From assembly GCA_041875495.1 (NCBI GenBank), contig CP112982.1, positions 3,534,001 through 3,598,000 of the forward strand: 64,000 bases of DNA, written 5' to 3'. Origin of the DNA: Halomonas sp. CH40 (GTDB taxonomy: Bacteria > Pseudomonadota > Gammaproteobacteria > Pseudomonadales > Halomonadaceae). Below, in pieces: positions 37,339 through 45,464 of the stretch. A model generated the notes under the pieces. That model was not told where the DNA came from. It searched no databases and saw only the letters and a program-made list of their open reading frames with translations. The position numbers were made by a program, and so were the translations under genes. How positions within the stretch are numbered: position 1 is the stretch's first letter; each line of letters begins with the position of its first letter.

Positions 37339-38634
37339 TCACGATTCACCACTCACCAGCCTCGTCACAGGGAAGTGACAGCAAAAACGTGCTCCTTCCC
37401 CCGGGTGAGAATCAATCTCAAGCTGAGCATCGTGGCGCAGCAGCACGTGCTTGACGATTGCCAGACCCAGCCCTGTTCCACCGGTCGCCGTGCTGCGGCC
37501 CTTATCAACGCGATAGAAGCGCTCGGTCAAACGCGGAATGTGTACCGGATCAATGCCGTCGCCATCGTCTTCCACCACTATGTAAGCACCCTGGGCGTCG
37601 CAGACCCAGTGCAGGGTGATCTGGCTGCCTTCTGGCGTGTAGCGCACGGCGTTGAAGGCCAGGTTGGAAATTGCGCTGCGCAACTCCTGCTCGCTGCCCA
37701 TCAGCTGCGCATTACTGCCAAGTACCAGATGGATATCATGCTGCTCTTTGGCCAGCGCCCGCGCATCGTCAGCGACTTTATGCAGCAGGGCATCAATATC
37801 AATCGGTGCGTGATCGTCGCCTCCCTGATCAATTTCCAGGCGCGACAGCAGCAGAAGGTCATCGACCAGATTCTGCATCCGGGTGGTCTGGGCCTGCATC
37901 TGACCAATACTGCGGCCCAGGCGTGGCGGCAGCTGCTCGGCCAGGTCGGAATAGGTTTCCAGATACCCAGCCAGTACGGTGAGCGGCGTGCGCAGCTCGT
38001 GGGAGACGTTGGCAACAAAATCGCGACGCATCTGTTCAAGGCGGTGCAAGCGGGTAATATCGCGGGCCATCACCAGACGTTCATCGTCACCATAGAGGGT
38101 AATCTGGTATTGCAGGATGCGCCGCTCGTCGATGGGCGATGCCAGCGTCAGCGGTTCGCCATATTCCCGAGCATTGAAGTAGCCCACAAAGCGCGGATCA
38201 CGCAGCAGGTTGGTAATATGCTGGCCACGGTCCTGGGCGGTCTTCAGACCCAGCATCTTGGCGGCGGCGCTGTTCCACCACTCAAGGTCGCCGTGGCTAT
38301 CGAGCATCACCACGCTGTCACGCATGGCTTCTGAGGATTCCTGGATGCGCCCCAGGGTAGCGCGCAAGCGGTTCTGGGTGATCCGCTGGCCTTTCTGGTA
38401 GCGATACAGCCGATCAAACAGCTCGCCCCAAAGGCCTACGGCAGCGGGCGGTTCATCATGGGGATGCAGGGTCAGCCATCGGTGCAGGGCACGCAACTGG
38501 TAAAGATGGTAGCCAAGGCAAGCCGCCAGGCCAAGCGCCAGCCCGAAGCCTGCGCTGCCGACAATCGCCCCCAGCACACAGCCCAGGGCGCTTAACCAGA
38601 GTAAACGCCATATTTCACGGCTCCACAGACGCAC
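37339..38634 (-). CDS. phoR: Phosphate-sensing histidine kinase PhoR
   Basis: A 431-residue membrane histidine kinase. Two hydrophobic segments (about 8-45) anchor it without a periplasmic sensor, then a PAS domain (about 95-200; VVMLDSHGDLEWWNSAAAKMLG), the dimerisation motif FVANVSHELRTPLT with phospho-acceptor His212, and the ATPase boxes (NLAFNAVRYTPEG, VEDDGDGIDPVH, GTGLGLAIVKH). GTG start. Two bases separate it from phoB. Together with PhoU and PstSCAB it senses phosphate limitation. Confidence 0.94.
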   Translation of the reverse strand: MRLWSREIWRLLWLSALGCVLGAIVGSAGFGLALGLAACLGYHLYQLRALHRWLTLHPHDEPPAAVGLWGELFDRLYRYQKGQRITQNRLRATLGRIQESSEAMRDSVVMLDSHGDLEWWNSAAAKMLGLKTAQDRGQHITNLLRDPRFVGYFNAREYGEPLTLASPIDERRILQYQITLYGDDERLVMARDITRLHRLEQMRRDFVANVSHELRTPLTVLAGYLETYSDLAEQLPPRLGRSIGQMQAQTTRMQNLVDDLLLLSRLEIDQGGDDHAPIDIDALLHKVADDARALAKEQHDIHLVLGSNAQLMGSEQELRSAISNLAFNAVRYTPEGSQITLHWVCDAQGAYIVVEDDGDGIDPVHIPRLTERFYRVDKGRSTATGGTGLGLAIVKHVLLRHDAQLEIDSHPGEGARFCCHFPVTRLVSGES

Positions 38635-38636
38635 CC

Positions 38637-39323
38637 TTACCCCCGTGCAGAGAAACGATAGCCGGTTCCACGCACCGTCTGAATCAGGTGATGGTGATCA
38701 ATTAACGCCTTGCGCAAGCGGCGAATGTGTACATCCACGGTGCGCTCTTCTACGTACACATTGCCTCCCCAGACCTGATCCAGCAGCTGGCTACGGGTGT
38801 AGGCACGCTCCTGATGGGTCATGAAGAACTGTAGCAGACGATATTCGGTAGGGCCCATATCTACCGCTTTGCCATAGGCGCTGACGCGATGGCTGACCGG
38901 GTCAAGCAGCAAGCCTTCAATTTCGATCGGGTCTTCCACGCCACGCGGTGTGGTACGCCGCAAAACGGCTTTTAGCCGGGCGACCAGCTCACGCGGTGAG
39001 AAAGGCTTGGTGATGTAATCGTCAGCACCGGCTTCAAGGCCCTGGATCTTATTGTCTTCCTCGCCTTTGGCCGTCAGCATGATGATCGGCATTTCAGCGG
39101 TGGTTTCCTCACGCTTGAGCCGTCGTGCCAGCTCGATCCCGCTGGTGCCCGGCATCATCCAGTCAAGCAAGAGCAGATCAGGCTGATGGTCGACCACCAT
39201 GGCGTGGGCATCCTGGGCGTTGTCCGCTTCAAGCACACGATAGTCAGCCATTTCCAGCGCCACCGCGATCATTTCACGGATGGGCGCTTCATCATCGACA
39301 ATCAAAACGGTCTTGGCGGTCAT
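38637..39323 (-). CDS. phoB: Phosphate response regulator PhoB
   Basis: A 228-residue OmpR-type response regulator. Receiver domain with Asp10/Asp11 (VDDEAP), phospho-acceptor Asp54 (LLLDWMMPG) and Lys of [13 protein letters not shown]; winged-helix DNA-binding domain from about 130 ([27 protein letters not shown]). It activates Pho-box promoters including, on sequence, its own and that of pstC. The upstream region holds a Pho-box core on the coding strand. Confidence 0.96.
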   Translation of the reverse strand: MTAKTVLIVDDEAPIREMIAVALEMADYRVLEADNAQDAHAMVVDHQPDLLLLDWMMPGTSGIELARRLKREETTAEMPIIMLTAKGEEDNKIQGLEAGADDYITKPFSPRELVARLKAVLRRTTPRGVEDPIEIEGLLLDPVSHRVSAYGKAVDMGPTEYRLLQFFMTHQERAYTRSQLLDQVWGGNVYVEERTVDVHIRRLRKALIDHHHLIQTVRGTGYRFSARG

Positions 39324-39379
39324 TCCAAAGCCTCAAGGTGTTAAACAAGACATTTCCATGACGATCACACCATGACTTG

Positions 39380-39396
39380 ATGACATTTAGATGACA
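39380..39396 (-). promoter_or_regulatory. Pho box (PhoB operator) before phoB
   Basis: On the minus strand, TGTCATCTAAATGTCAT, identical to the 17-base core before pstC, lies 57 bases upstream of the phoB start, with another GTCAT just downstream but out of phase. It implies autoregulation of phoBR. Confidence 0.88.
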
Positions 39397-39416
39397 AAGG
39401 GGCTATTCGCGCAGGT

Positions 39417-40307
39417 TTAAACCACCGTCGGCCATAAACTTAGCGCGATACCGGCAAATACCAGCAGCCCCGACCAGTGGTTATTGAGAAAGGCCTGAAA
39501 GCAGCGTTCACGCTCGCGCCCACGAATCAAAACCTGCTGGTGTGCAAAGGTCGCCGCCATGGCAGTCAGCCCCAGCCAGAAAAACCCACCCAACCCCAGC
39601 CGCCAGCCAACCGTTGCCAGAAGGCCCAGCGTTGCCAGTTGCAGAAGGCCAATGATCAAGCGGTCAGCCTGGCCAAACAGTACCGCCGTGGACTTGATGC
39701 CGATTTTAAGATCATCGTCACGATCCACCATGGCATATTCGGTGTCATAGGCCACCGTCCACAGCAGGTTGGCGCAAAACAGCAGCCAGCCTTCCAGGGG
39801 GACATAGCCCAGCACAGCGCCGCAGGCCATGGGGATCGCCCAGGAAAACGCTGCTCCCAGCACCACCTGCGGGAAATGGGTATAACGCTTCATGAAGGGG
39901 TAGATAAACGCCAGCACCACACCGCCAATCGATAGCAGAATTGTAAACAGATTGGTAAATAACACCAGCACAAAGGCCACCGCTACCAGCCCCACAAACA
40001 GCAGCTGGGCTTCACGCTCACTGATGCGCCCATTCGCCAGCGGGCGGTTTTGGGTGCGTTTGACATGGCCGTCGAAATGCCGGTCGGCGTAGTCATTCAC
40101 CACACAGCCCGCTGCGCGCATGGCATAGACACCGCCAGTAAAAATCAACAGTAGCCCGCGTTCAGGCACGCCCTCAGCCGCCAGCCACAGAGCCCATAGG
40201 GTTGGCCACATCAACAACCAGGTGCCAATTGGACGATCAAGCCGGGTAAGCTGCAGAAAATCCGGTAGGCGGGCAAGCCCACCAGGGCGCAGAAGCGAAC
40301 GATCCAT
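39417..40307 (-). CDS. ubiA: 4-hydroxybenzoate polyprenyltransferase UbiA
   Basis: A 296-residue membrane prenyltransferase that attaches the polyprenyl tail to 4-hydroxybenzoate in ubiquinone synthesis. The two Asp-rich motifs are [20 protein letters not shown] (Asn71, Asp75) and [20 protein letters not shown], with eight to nine helices around them. GGAG five bases before the ATG of MDRSLLRPG decides the start over a longer frame. The gene follows ubiC (80-base gap), so its substrate is made by the upstream enzyme. Confidence 0.94.
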   Translation of the reverse strand: MDRSLLRPGGLARLPDFLQLTRLDRPIGTWLLMWPTLWALWLAAEGVPERGLLLIFTGGVYAMRAAGCVVNDYADRHFDGHVKRTQNRPLANGRISEREAQLLFVGLVAVAFVLVLFTNLFTILLSIGGVVLAFIYPFMKRYTHFPQVVLGAAFSWAIPMACGAVLGYVPLEGWLLFCANLLWTVAYDTEYAMVDRDDDLKIGIKSTAVLFGQADRLIIGLLQLATLGLLATVGWRLGLGGFFWLGLTAMAATFAHQQVLIRGRERERCFQAFLNNHWSGLLVFAGIALSLWPTVV

Positions 40308-40387
40308 GCTGACTCCATTAATAAAGTGTGCGTGCGGAACCCGGGTACTCAAACGCCAGGGCAGTCAAAAATGTGAACCCTGATAGC

Positions 40388-40933
40388 CTAGCGTGAAGGG
40401 CCTTCCAGTGCATCAGCCATGGCGGTCAGAAAATGCTCTTGTACCAGCAGGGACATACCGGCGTGGTAAAAACATGACCGCCGCCCCCACAGGCCGCTGG
40501 CCGCCACAAAGCGCGGCGCATGACAGCTAACCTCGATCGGTCCGCGACGCAGATCCGCCTGCTGAAATAGCCAGCTGCCCAGCGAGCGCTCCCCCAGCCT
40601 TTCCAGGCGCTGGCCATGAAGTTGGCTAAGCGGGGCCACCGAGCGCGCCACCACCCAAGGCGTATCGTCCAGGCACAGGGCCACTTCGCGCAGCCAGACA
40701 TAACGCCTCAGGGGCAGCCCCAGCGCTGTGGCCTCATCCACACTGGGATAACCCACCCCCTGGCGCAGCACCCGAACACGAAAGCGCCGCCCCTTGCCTG
40801 CGCTCACCAGACGCGCCGTCAAGGAATCCGTCGACGCCACCCAATGCCACCAGAAGGCCGACATGGCCGGACGCGCAGCCGCTGCAGGCACCCAGCGAAC
40901 GGGCAGTTGCAGCGCATGTGATTGCAGTGTCAT
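40388..40933 (-). CDS. ubiC: Chorismate pyruvate-lyase UbiC
   Basis: About 181 residues. It makes 4-hydroxybenzoate from chorismate. The family is divergent, but SLTARL, VRVLRQGVG, VWLREVALCLDDTPWVVARSVAP and the end motif ASGLWGRRSCFYHAGMSLLVQEHFL follow the UbiC pattern (Arg and Glu of the active site). The start is uncertain: ATG at 40933 or 16 codons upstream; the shorter gives the usual length. Partnered with ubiA, as in Pseudomonas. Confidence 0.88.
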   Translation of the reverse strand: MTLQSHALQLPVRWVPAAAARPAMSAFWWHWVASTDSLTARLVSAGKGRRFRVRVLRQGVGYPSVDEATALGLPLRRYVWLREVALCLDDTPWVVARSVAPLSQLHGQRLERLGERSLGSWLFQQADLRRGPIEVSCHAPRFVAASGLWGRRSCFYHAGMSLLVQEHFLTAMADALEGPSR

Positions 40934-41118
40934 GGCATGTCTTGGAAGCGTTGCGTTCAAAATCTGGCTCTTTAAGATCAATGGTTAGCGGTGTCGGTTA
41001 TCCAACACGATCAATCGCCTTGATAGACCCCGCCATGAGAGCGCTAGTGTACCATGATGAGACGTTCTGCCATGGGGCACGATGACGCTCTGATAACGCC
41101 ACTTCAACAGGGAACAGC

Positions 41119-42339
41119 ATGTCTACTGACGCCGATTTAGTGATTGTGGGTACGGGCATGGCAGGTATTGGCCTGGCCCGAGCATTACGCCGTGCAGGGG
41201 ATACCCGTTCGATTACCCTGATCAGCAGCGACAGCGGTGATGATTACAGCAAACCGCTGCTTTCGACCGGCTTTGCCAAAAACCTGCCGCCTGCCCGTCT
41301 TGCCCAGCGCGGTGCCGAGGCACTGGCCGAAGAACTCGACGCCAGGGTACTGGCAACCACCCAGGTCACGGCCATTGACCCCGAGGCCCACCAGTTAACA
41401 CTCCAGCCAGGCCATGACACCACAAGCGGCCAGCCAGCGCCGCTGAATTACACTTACCGTACTCTGGTGCTGGCCACAGGTGCCGCGCCGCGTATGCCGT
41501 TTCAGCTGCCGGATACCTGTGCGTCACGCTGCTTCACCATCAATGATCTTGACGATTACCGCCACTTCCACGCAGCCCTTGGCGACGCCCCTGCGCGGGT
41601 AGCGATTATCGGCGCCGGGCTTGTCGGCTGCGAGTTTGCCAATGACCTTCATGCCGGTGGACATCAGGTCACTCTGATAGCGCCGGAGCGCGCGCCCTTG
41701 CCGCGCCTGCTGCCGGAACGCCTGGGTGACGCCCTGGCCGAGGCCTTCAGCACAGCGGGGATCAGCTTGGCGCTTGAGCACACCCTGAGCGACATTACCT
41801 GCCGCGACGCCGATACGCTTCACCTTACGCTGGCGCCCGCCAACTCTGGCAGCAATAACGACAATACCCACGTCGAGGCTGATATTGTGTTGATGGCCAC
41901 CGGCCTTGCGCCACGTAGCGCCCTGGCCGAGGCCGCCGGGCTGGACGTTTCAGCACGGGGCATTACGGTTGACCGCACCCTGCAAACCAGCCACCCAGAT
42001 ATCTATGCACTAGGCGATGTGGCCTGCATTGACGGGGTCAACGCCATGTATGTGCAACCGCTGCAGGCCAGCGCTCAAGCGCTTGCCACCACGCTGGGCG
42101 GCACGCCCACGCCGGTTCATTTCGGCGCCTGGCCGGTACTGGTCAAAACCCCGCTACTGCCAGTGGTTGCCTATCCGCCCCAGACGACGCCCGTCCACTG
42201 GAAAATCGACGCCGACGGTCACAACATGACCGCACTGGCGGAAGATAACAGCGGCAATCTGGTTGGCTTTGCGTTGACAGGCCACTGCGTACGTCAGAAG
42301 GTGGCCCTTTCCAGAGCGGCTCCCGCACTGCTAGGCTAA
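41119..42339 (+). CDS. FAD/NAD-dependent oxidoreductase, rubredoxin reductase-like
   Basis: A 406-residue flavoprotein. The FAD-binding GxGxxG is VIVGTGMAGIGLARAL (residues 8-23), the NAD-binding one VAIIGAGLVGCEFANDL (mid-protein), and GDVA (YALGDVACIDG) marks the FAD C-terminal motif. The order next to ubiC and HU matches the rubredoxin-NAD+ reductase (rubB) of Pseudomonas, but no rubredoxin gene (CPxCG pairs) lies beside it here. AGGGAA precedes the ATG. Rubredoxin or another small electron carrier as partner is an inference. Confidence 0.82.
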   Translation: MSTDADLVIVGTGMAGIGLARALRRAGDTRSITLISSDSGDDYSKPLLSTGFAKNLPPARLAQRGAEALAEELDARVLATTQVTAIDPEAHQLTLQPGHDTTSGQPAPLNYTYRTLVLATGAAPRMPFQLPDTCASRCFTINDLDDYRHFHAALGDAPARVAIIGAGLVGCEFANDLHAGGHQVTLIAPERAPLPRLLPERLGDALAEAFSTAGISLALEHTLSDITCRDADTLHLTLAPANSGSNNDNTHVEADIVLMATGLAPRSALAEAAGLDVSARGITVDRTLQTSHPDIYALGDVACIDGVNAMYVQPLQASAQALATTLGGTPTPVHFGAWPVLVKTPLLPVVAYPPQTTPVHWKIDADGHNMTALAEDNSGNLVGFALTGHCVRQKVALSRAAPALLG

Positions 42340-42457
42340 CCCTGATAAGGCATAGGATTTTAGCGAAACACTATATGACACTTGAACGCTGTTTTTTGCG
42401 GTCAAATTCAACTACCGTTTGAACTGTCTATTTTGACCACTTTAATGGAGACTGATA

Positions 42458-42730
42458 ATGCGCAAACCTGAACTTGCGGCCGCGATTGCCCAAAATGCTG
42501 ATATGTCCAAGGAAAAGGCCGGCCAGGTACTGAATGTGGTACTTGATGAGATTACCAACAGCGTTGCCAAGGGTGAAGACGTTGCCCTGATCGGCTTTGG
42601 TACCTTTACGGTACGCGAGCGCGCTGCACGCACTGGCAAAAACCCTCAGACAGGCGCCCCACTGCAGATTCCGGCCAGCAAAAATGTTGCCTTCAAGCCG
42701 GGCAAGGCCCTCAAGGATGCTGTTTCCTGA
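42458..42730 (+). CDS. hup: DNA-binding protein HU
   Basis: A 90-residue histone-like HU protein. MRKPELAAAIAQ and the flexible-arm region GFGTFTVRERAARTGKNPQTG with the DNA-intercalating proline are standard. GGAG seven bases before ATG. Its stop overlaps the next gene by one base (TGATG), an unusual coupling for a nucleoid protein. Whether it is the alpha or beta subunit cannot be settled; the Pseudomonas position is that of hupA. Confidence 0.95.
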   Translation: MRKPELAAAIAQNADMSKEKAGQVLNVVLDEITNSVAKGEDVALIGFGTFTVRERAARTGKNPQTGAPLQIPASKNVAFKPGKALKDAVS

Positions 42731-43086
42731 TGAAACTCAAGCTGGTGCTATGGCTATTGGGCCTGCTGCTTAAACGTGCCTTGCGTCGCAAGCCGCGTTT
42801 TCGCGAAAAGCTTGAGCGCATGCGCCGGTTAGACTGGGGAGTGGCCACCGAAGATCTCAGTATCTGCCGCTACTACCGGATGTCGCCGGAAGGCATCACC
42901 TCCGCCAAAGGCCTGCCAGTTGATCTTGATCTGGAGCTGCGCTTTGCAGATGCTGACACCGCGCTTGAGATTTTAAAGAAGCCAACCCAGCAGGCCTTCC
43001 TCGATGGCATGATGGCAGACAAGGTCAGGGTAGTCGGTGATTCCGCCGACATGACCAAGTTACAGTCCTTGCTTAAGCACCTTTAA
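42730..43086 (+). CDS. Small protein with SCP2-like fold features
   Basis: A 118-residue protein, not firmly identified. The N-terminus is hydrophobic then basic (LWLLGLLLKRALRRKPRFREKL), and the rest (LDLELRFADADTALEILKKPTQQAFLDGMMADKVRVVGD) resembles the SCP2 sterol-transfer fold, where a small ligand pocket binds lipids. It may be membrane-attached by the N-terminal helix. The ATG overlaps the hup stop, so expression follows HU. A hairpin 51 bases further may end the transcript. Confidence 0.6.
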   Translation: MKLKLVLWLLGLLLKRALRRKPRFREKLERMRRLDWGVATEDLSICRYYRMSPEGITSAKGLPVDLDLELRFADADTALEILKKPTQQAFLDGMMADKVRVVGDSADMTKLQSLLKHL

Positions 43087-43137
43087 CCTCGCGCATTGGC
43101 AGTCACAGGCGATGACCGGTAGTCGTGAGTGCCCCGA

Positions 43138-43164
43138 CCACGCCGCTTACCCATAGCGGCGTGG
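43138..43164 (+). terminator. Hairpin ending the hup transcript
   Basis: A perfect 10-bp stem (CCACGCCGCT / AGCGGCGTGG) with a 7-base loop, without a T run. It may act as a terminator or an RNA 3' end stabiliser. Confidence 0.6.
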
Positions 43165-43268
43165 CGATTAGCCAGCTTTCTCTCCTATACTGTACTCTCT
43201 GGTTGACGGCAATCATCTCTTAAAGCCCTATGTCATCACCCTGACTGTGGAGTTCAGCTGATCACCTC

Positions 43269-45458
43269 ATGCCCATTACCCTGTCGCTACGTCGCCTTTG
43301 GACACTGGATAAATTTGCCTACAGCCTGCGGGTATTTGTGGCCTTCAGTGGTGCCCTGGCGCTGATATCGGTATGGGGCGATATTGGCTTTGTCATCCCG
43401 CTGTTTCTGGGCATTATTGCCAGCGCCCTGGCCGAAACCGATGACAGCTGGCAAGGGCGGCTACAGGCGCTGATCGTCACGCTCGTCTGCTTTGCGCTGA
43501 TTTCCTGGATCATCCGCTGGATTTTCCCCTGGCCGTGGCTGATGGCGTTATGGCTGGCGGGTGCCACCTTTGGCCTGATCATGCTCGGCGCCATTGGCCA
43601 GCGCTACGCCACCATCGCTTCCGCCACCCTGATTCTCTCGATCTACTCCATGATCAATATCGAGCAGCACGGCGGCGTGGATGATGATGTCACCCTGCGC
43701 CAGCTATTACTGTGGCTGGGCGCTGCCTGGTACGGGCTGATTTCAGTGGTCTGGTGCGCGCTGTTTTCCCGTCAGCCGGTCAAGCTCAGCATGGCGCGCC
43801 TGTATAAAGCCTTGGGTAAATACCTGATGCTCAAGGCAGAACTGTTTGAGCCGGTGCGCGGCGTGGATATCGAAGCGCGCCGGATGGCGCTGGCGCGCCA
43901 GAATGGCGTGGTCGTGGAAGCCTTGAATCAGGCCAAGGAAATGCTGCTACGACGCATGGAAGGCCAGCGCGGCAGCCGCAAGCTGAACCGTTATCTGCAG
44001 GTTTACTTCATCGCCCAGGATATTCACGAACGGGCCAGCTCCACCCATTACCCCTACAGCGCCCTGACCGAGACCTTTTTTCACCATGATGTGCTGTTTC
44101 GCTGCCAGCGGCTGCTGGATCAGCAAGGGCTAGCCTGCCGTCGCCTGGCCAAGTCGCTGTTACTCAACCGCACCTTTGACCATCGCCAGAGCGAAGAGGC
44201 GCTGGCCGATCTACGCGCCTCGATTGCCAACCTGCGCGACCAGGACAAGCCCGAATGGCGCCCTTTGATGCAACCGCTGAATGCCCTGGCGGATAACCTG
44301 ACCACGCTGGAAAAACAGATCGCCAGCGCCCACAACCCGGCCGCCAGCCAGCCGCGTCAGGACACCGCCCTGTTCGACCGCTCGCCGGGCAACCTCAAGG
44401 AAGCCTGGCAGCGTGTCCGCCTTAACCTGACTTTGGGTTCACCTACCTTTCGACATGCCATACGGCTATCAATTGCCCTGGTCGCGGGCTTTTTACTGCT
44501 GCAGTGGCTGGACCCGGAACAGGGCTTCTGGATACTGCTGACCATACTGTTCGTCTGCCGACCCAATTTCGCGACCACCAAGCGCTTCTTGTTCAAACGC
44601 ATCATTGGCACTGTGCTCGGGCTGATTGTCGGCTGGGCGCTGATCAGCCTGTTTCCCCAACCGGCTATCCAAAGCATGGTGGCGGTTGCCGCCGGGGTGG
44701 CGTTTTTTGCCACCCGCGAAAAACACTATCTGGTGGCCACGGCGTCCATCACTCTCTTGGTGCTGTGCGGGTTCAATCAGGTAGGCGACGGTTTTGATCT
44801 GATCTGGCCGCGGCTGTTCGATACCCTGATTGGCGCTTTTATTGCCGCATTAGCAATCTTCTTTATCTTCCCCGACTGGCAGGGGCGCAAACTCTACCGC
44901 ACCGCTGCCAGGGTGATGACCAGCCATCGCCACTATCTGGATGAAATCATTCAGCAATATGCCACCGGCAAGCAGGATGATCTCAGCTACCGGCTGGCGC
45001 GGCGCAATGCCCACAACAGCGACGCAGCCTTTTCCAGCCAGGTAAACAACATGCTCCATGAACCGGGCCACTACCGCCGCCAGGATGCGGACAGCGGGCT
45101 GCGCTTTCTGCTGCTGTCGAACATACTGCTCAGTCACCTCTCCGCTCTCGGCGCGCACCGCCACCGCATGGCGGACGATGAGGATGACGCCCAGTCAATT
45201 CCTGTGGCCAAACGCATCAGCGCTCTGATGGATTATATTGCCGGGCAGCTGGCATCCGGCGAGCCATGCGGCGCCATTGATAAGGATGTGGAACGCCTGC
45301 TTGAACATCTCGAAGACCATCCAGCCGCGAATGGCGAGGGAGCCGAGCTTTATCGCCCAGTGCAAAGCCAGCTGCGCCTGATTGCCACCCAGCTGCCCCC
45401 TATTGTGGATGTGGCCAACCGGTTGACAGGCAGCGCCTCCCCCAGCCATCGCCACTGA
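43269..45458 (+). CDS. yccS: YccS/FUSC family inner-membrane protein
   Basis: A 729-residue protein with two blocks of membrane helices (about 12-160 and 395-540), separated and followed by large soluble domains. This is the FUSC/YccS arrangement related to aromatic-acid efflux (AaeB) proteins. The starting LDKFAYSLRVFVAFSGALAL and the second-block FRHAIRLSIALVAGFLLLQWLDPEQGFWILLT are typical. Exporter role unproven. GGAG is 16 bases before the ATG, so the start is not firmly fixed. Convergent with recG by six bases. Confidence 0.88.
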   Translation: MPITLSLRRLWTLDKFAYSLRVFVAFSGALALISVWGDIGFVIPLFLGIIASALAETDDSWQGRLQALIVTLVCFALISWIIRWIFPWPWLMALWLAGATFGLIMLGAIGQRYATIASATLILSIYSMINIEQHGGVDDDVTLRQLLLWLGAAWYGLISVVWCALFSRQPVKLSMARLYKALGKYLMLKAELFEPVRGVDIEARRMALARQNGVVVEALNQAKEMLLRRMEGQRGSRKLNRYLQVYFIAQDIHERASSTHYPYSALTETFFHHDVLFRCQRLLDQQGLACRRLAKSLLLNRTFDHRQSEEALADLRASIANLRDQDKPEWRPLMQPLNALADNLTTLEKQIASAHNPAASQPRQDTALFDRSPGNLKEAWQRVRLNLTLGSPTFRHAIRLSIALVAGFLLLQWLDPEQGFWILLTILFVCRPNFATTKRFLFKRIIGTVLGLIVGWALISLFPQPAIQSMVAVAAGVAFFATREKHYLVATASITLLVLCGFNQVGDGFDLIWPRLFDTLIGAFIAALAIFFIFPDWQGRKLYRTAARVMTSHRHYLDEIIQQYATGKQDDLSYRLARRNAHNSDAAFSSQVNNMLHEPGHYRRQDADSGLRFLLLSNILLSHLSALGAHRHRMADDEDDAQSIPVAKRISALMDYIAGQLASGEPCGAIDKDVERLLEHLEDHPAANGEGAELYRPVQSQLRLIATQLPPIVDVANRLTGSASPSHRH

Positions 45459-45464
45459 AAACTT

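Noticed and set aside
37285-38334. A 349-codon plus-strand frame opposite phoR
   Set aside because: Shadow of the conserved PhoR frame in GC-rich DNA.
42419-42446. TTGAAC-16-TTTAAT promoter right before hup
   Set aside because: The implied start site would fall after the ribosome binding site, so it cannot drive hup translation.
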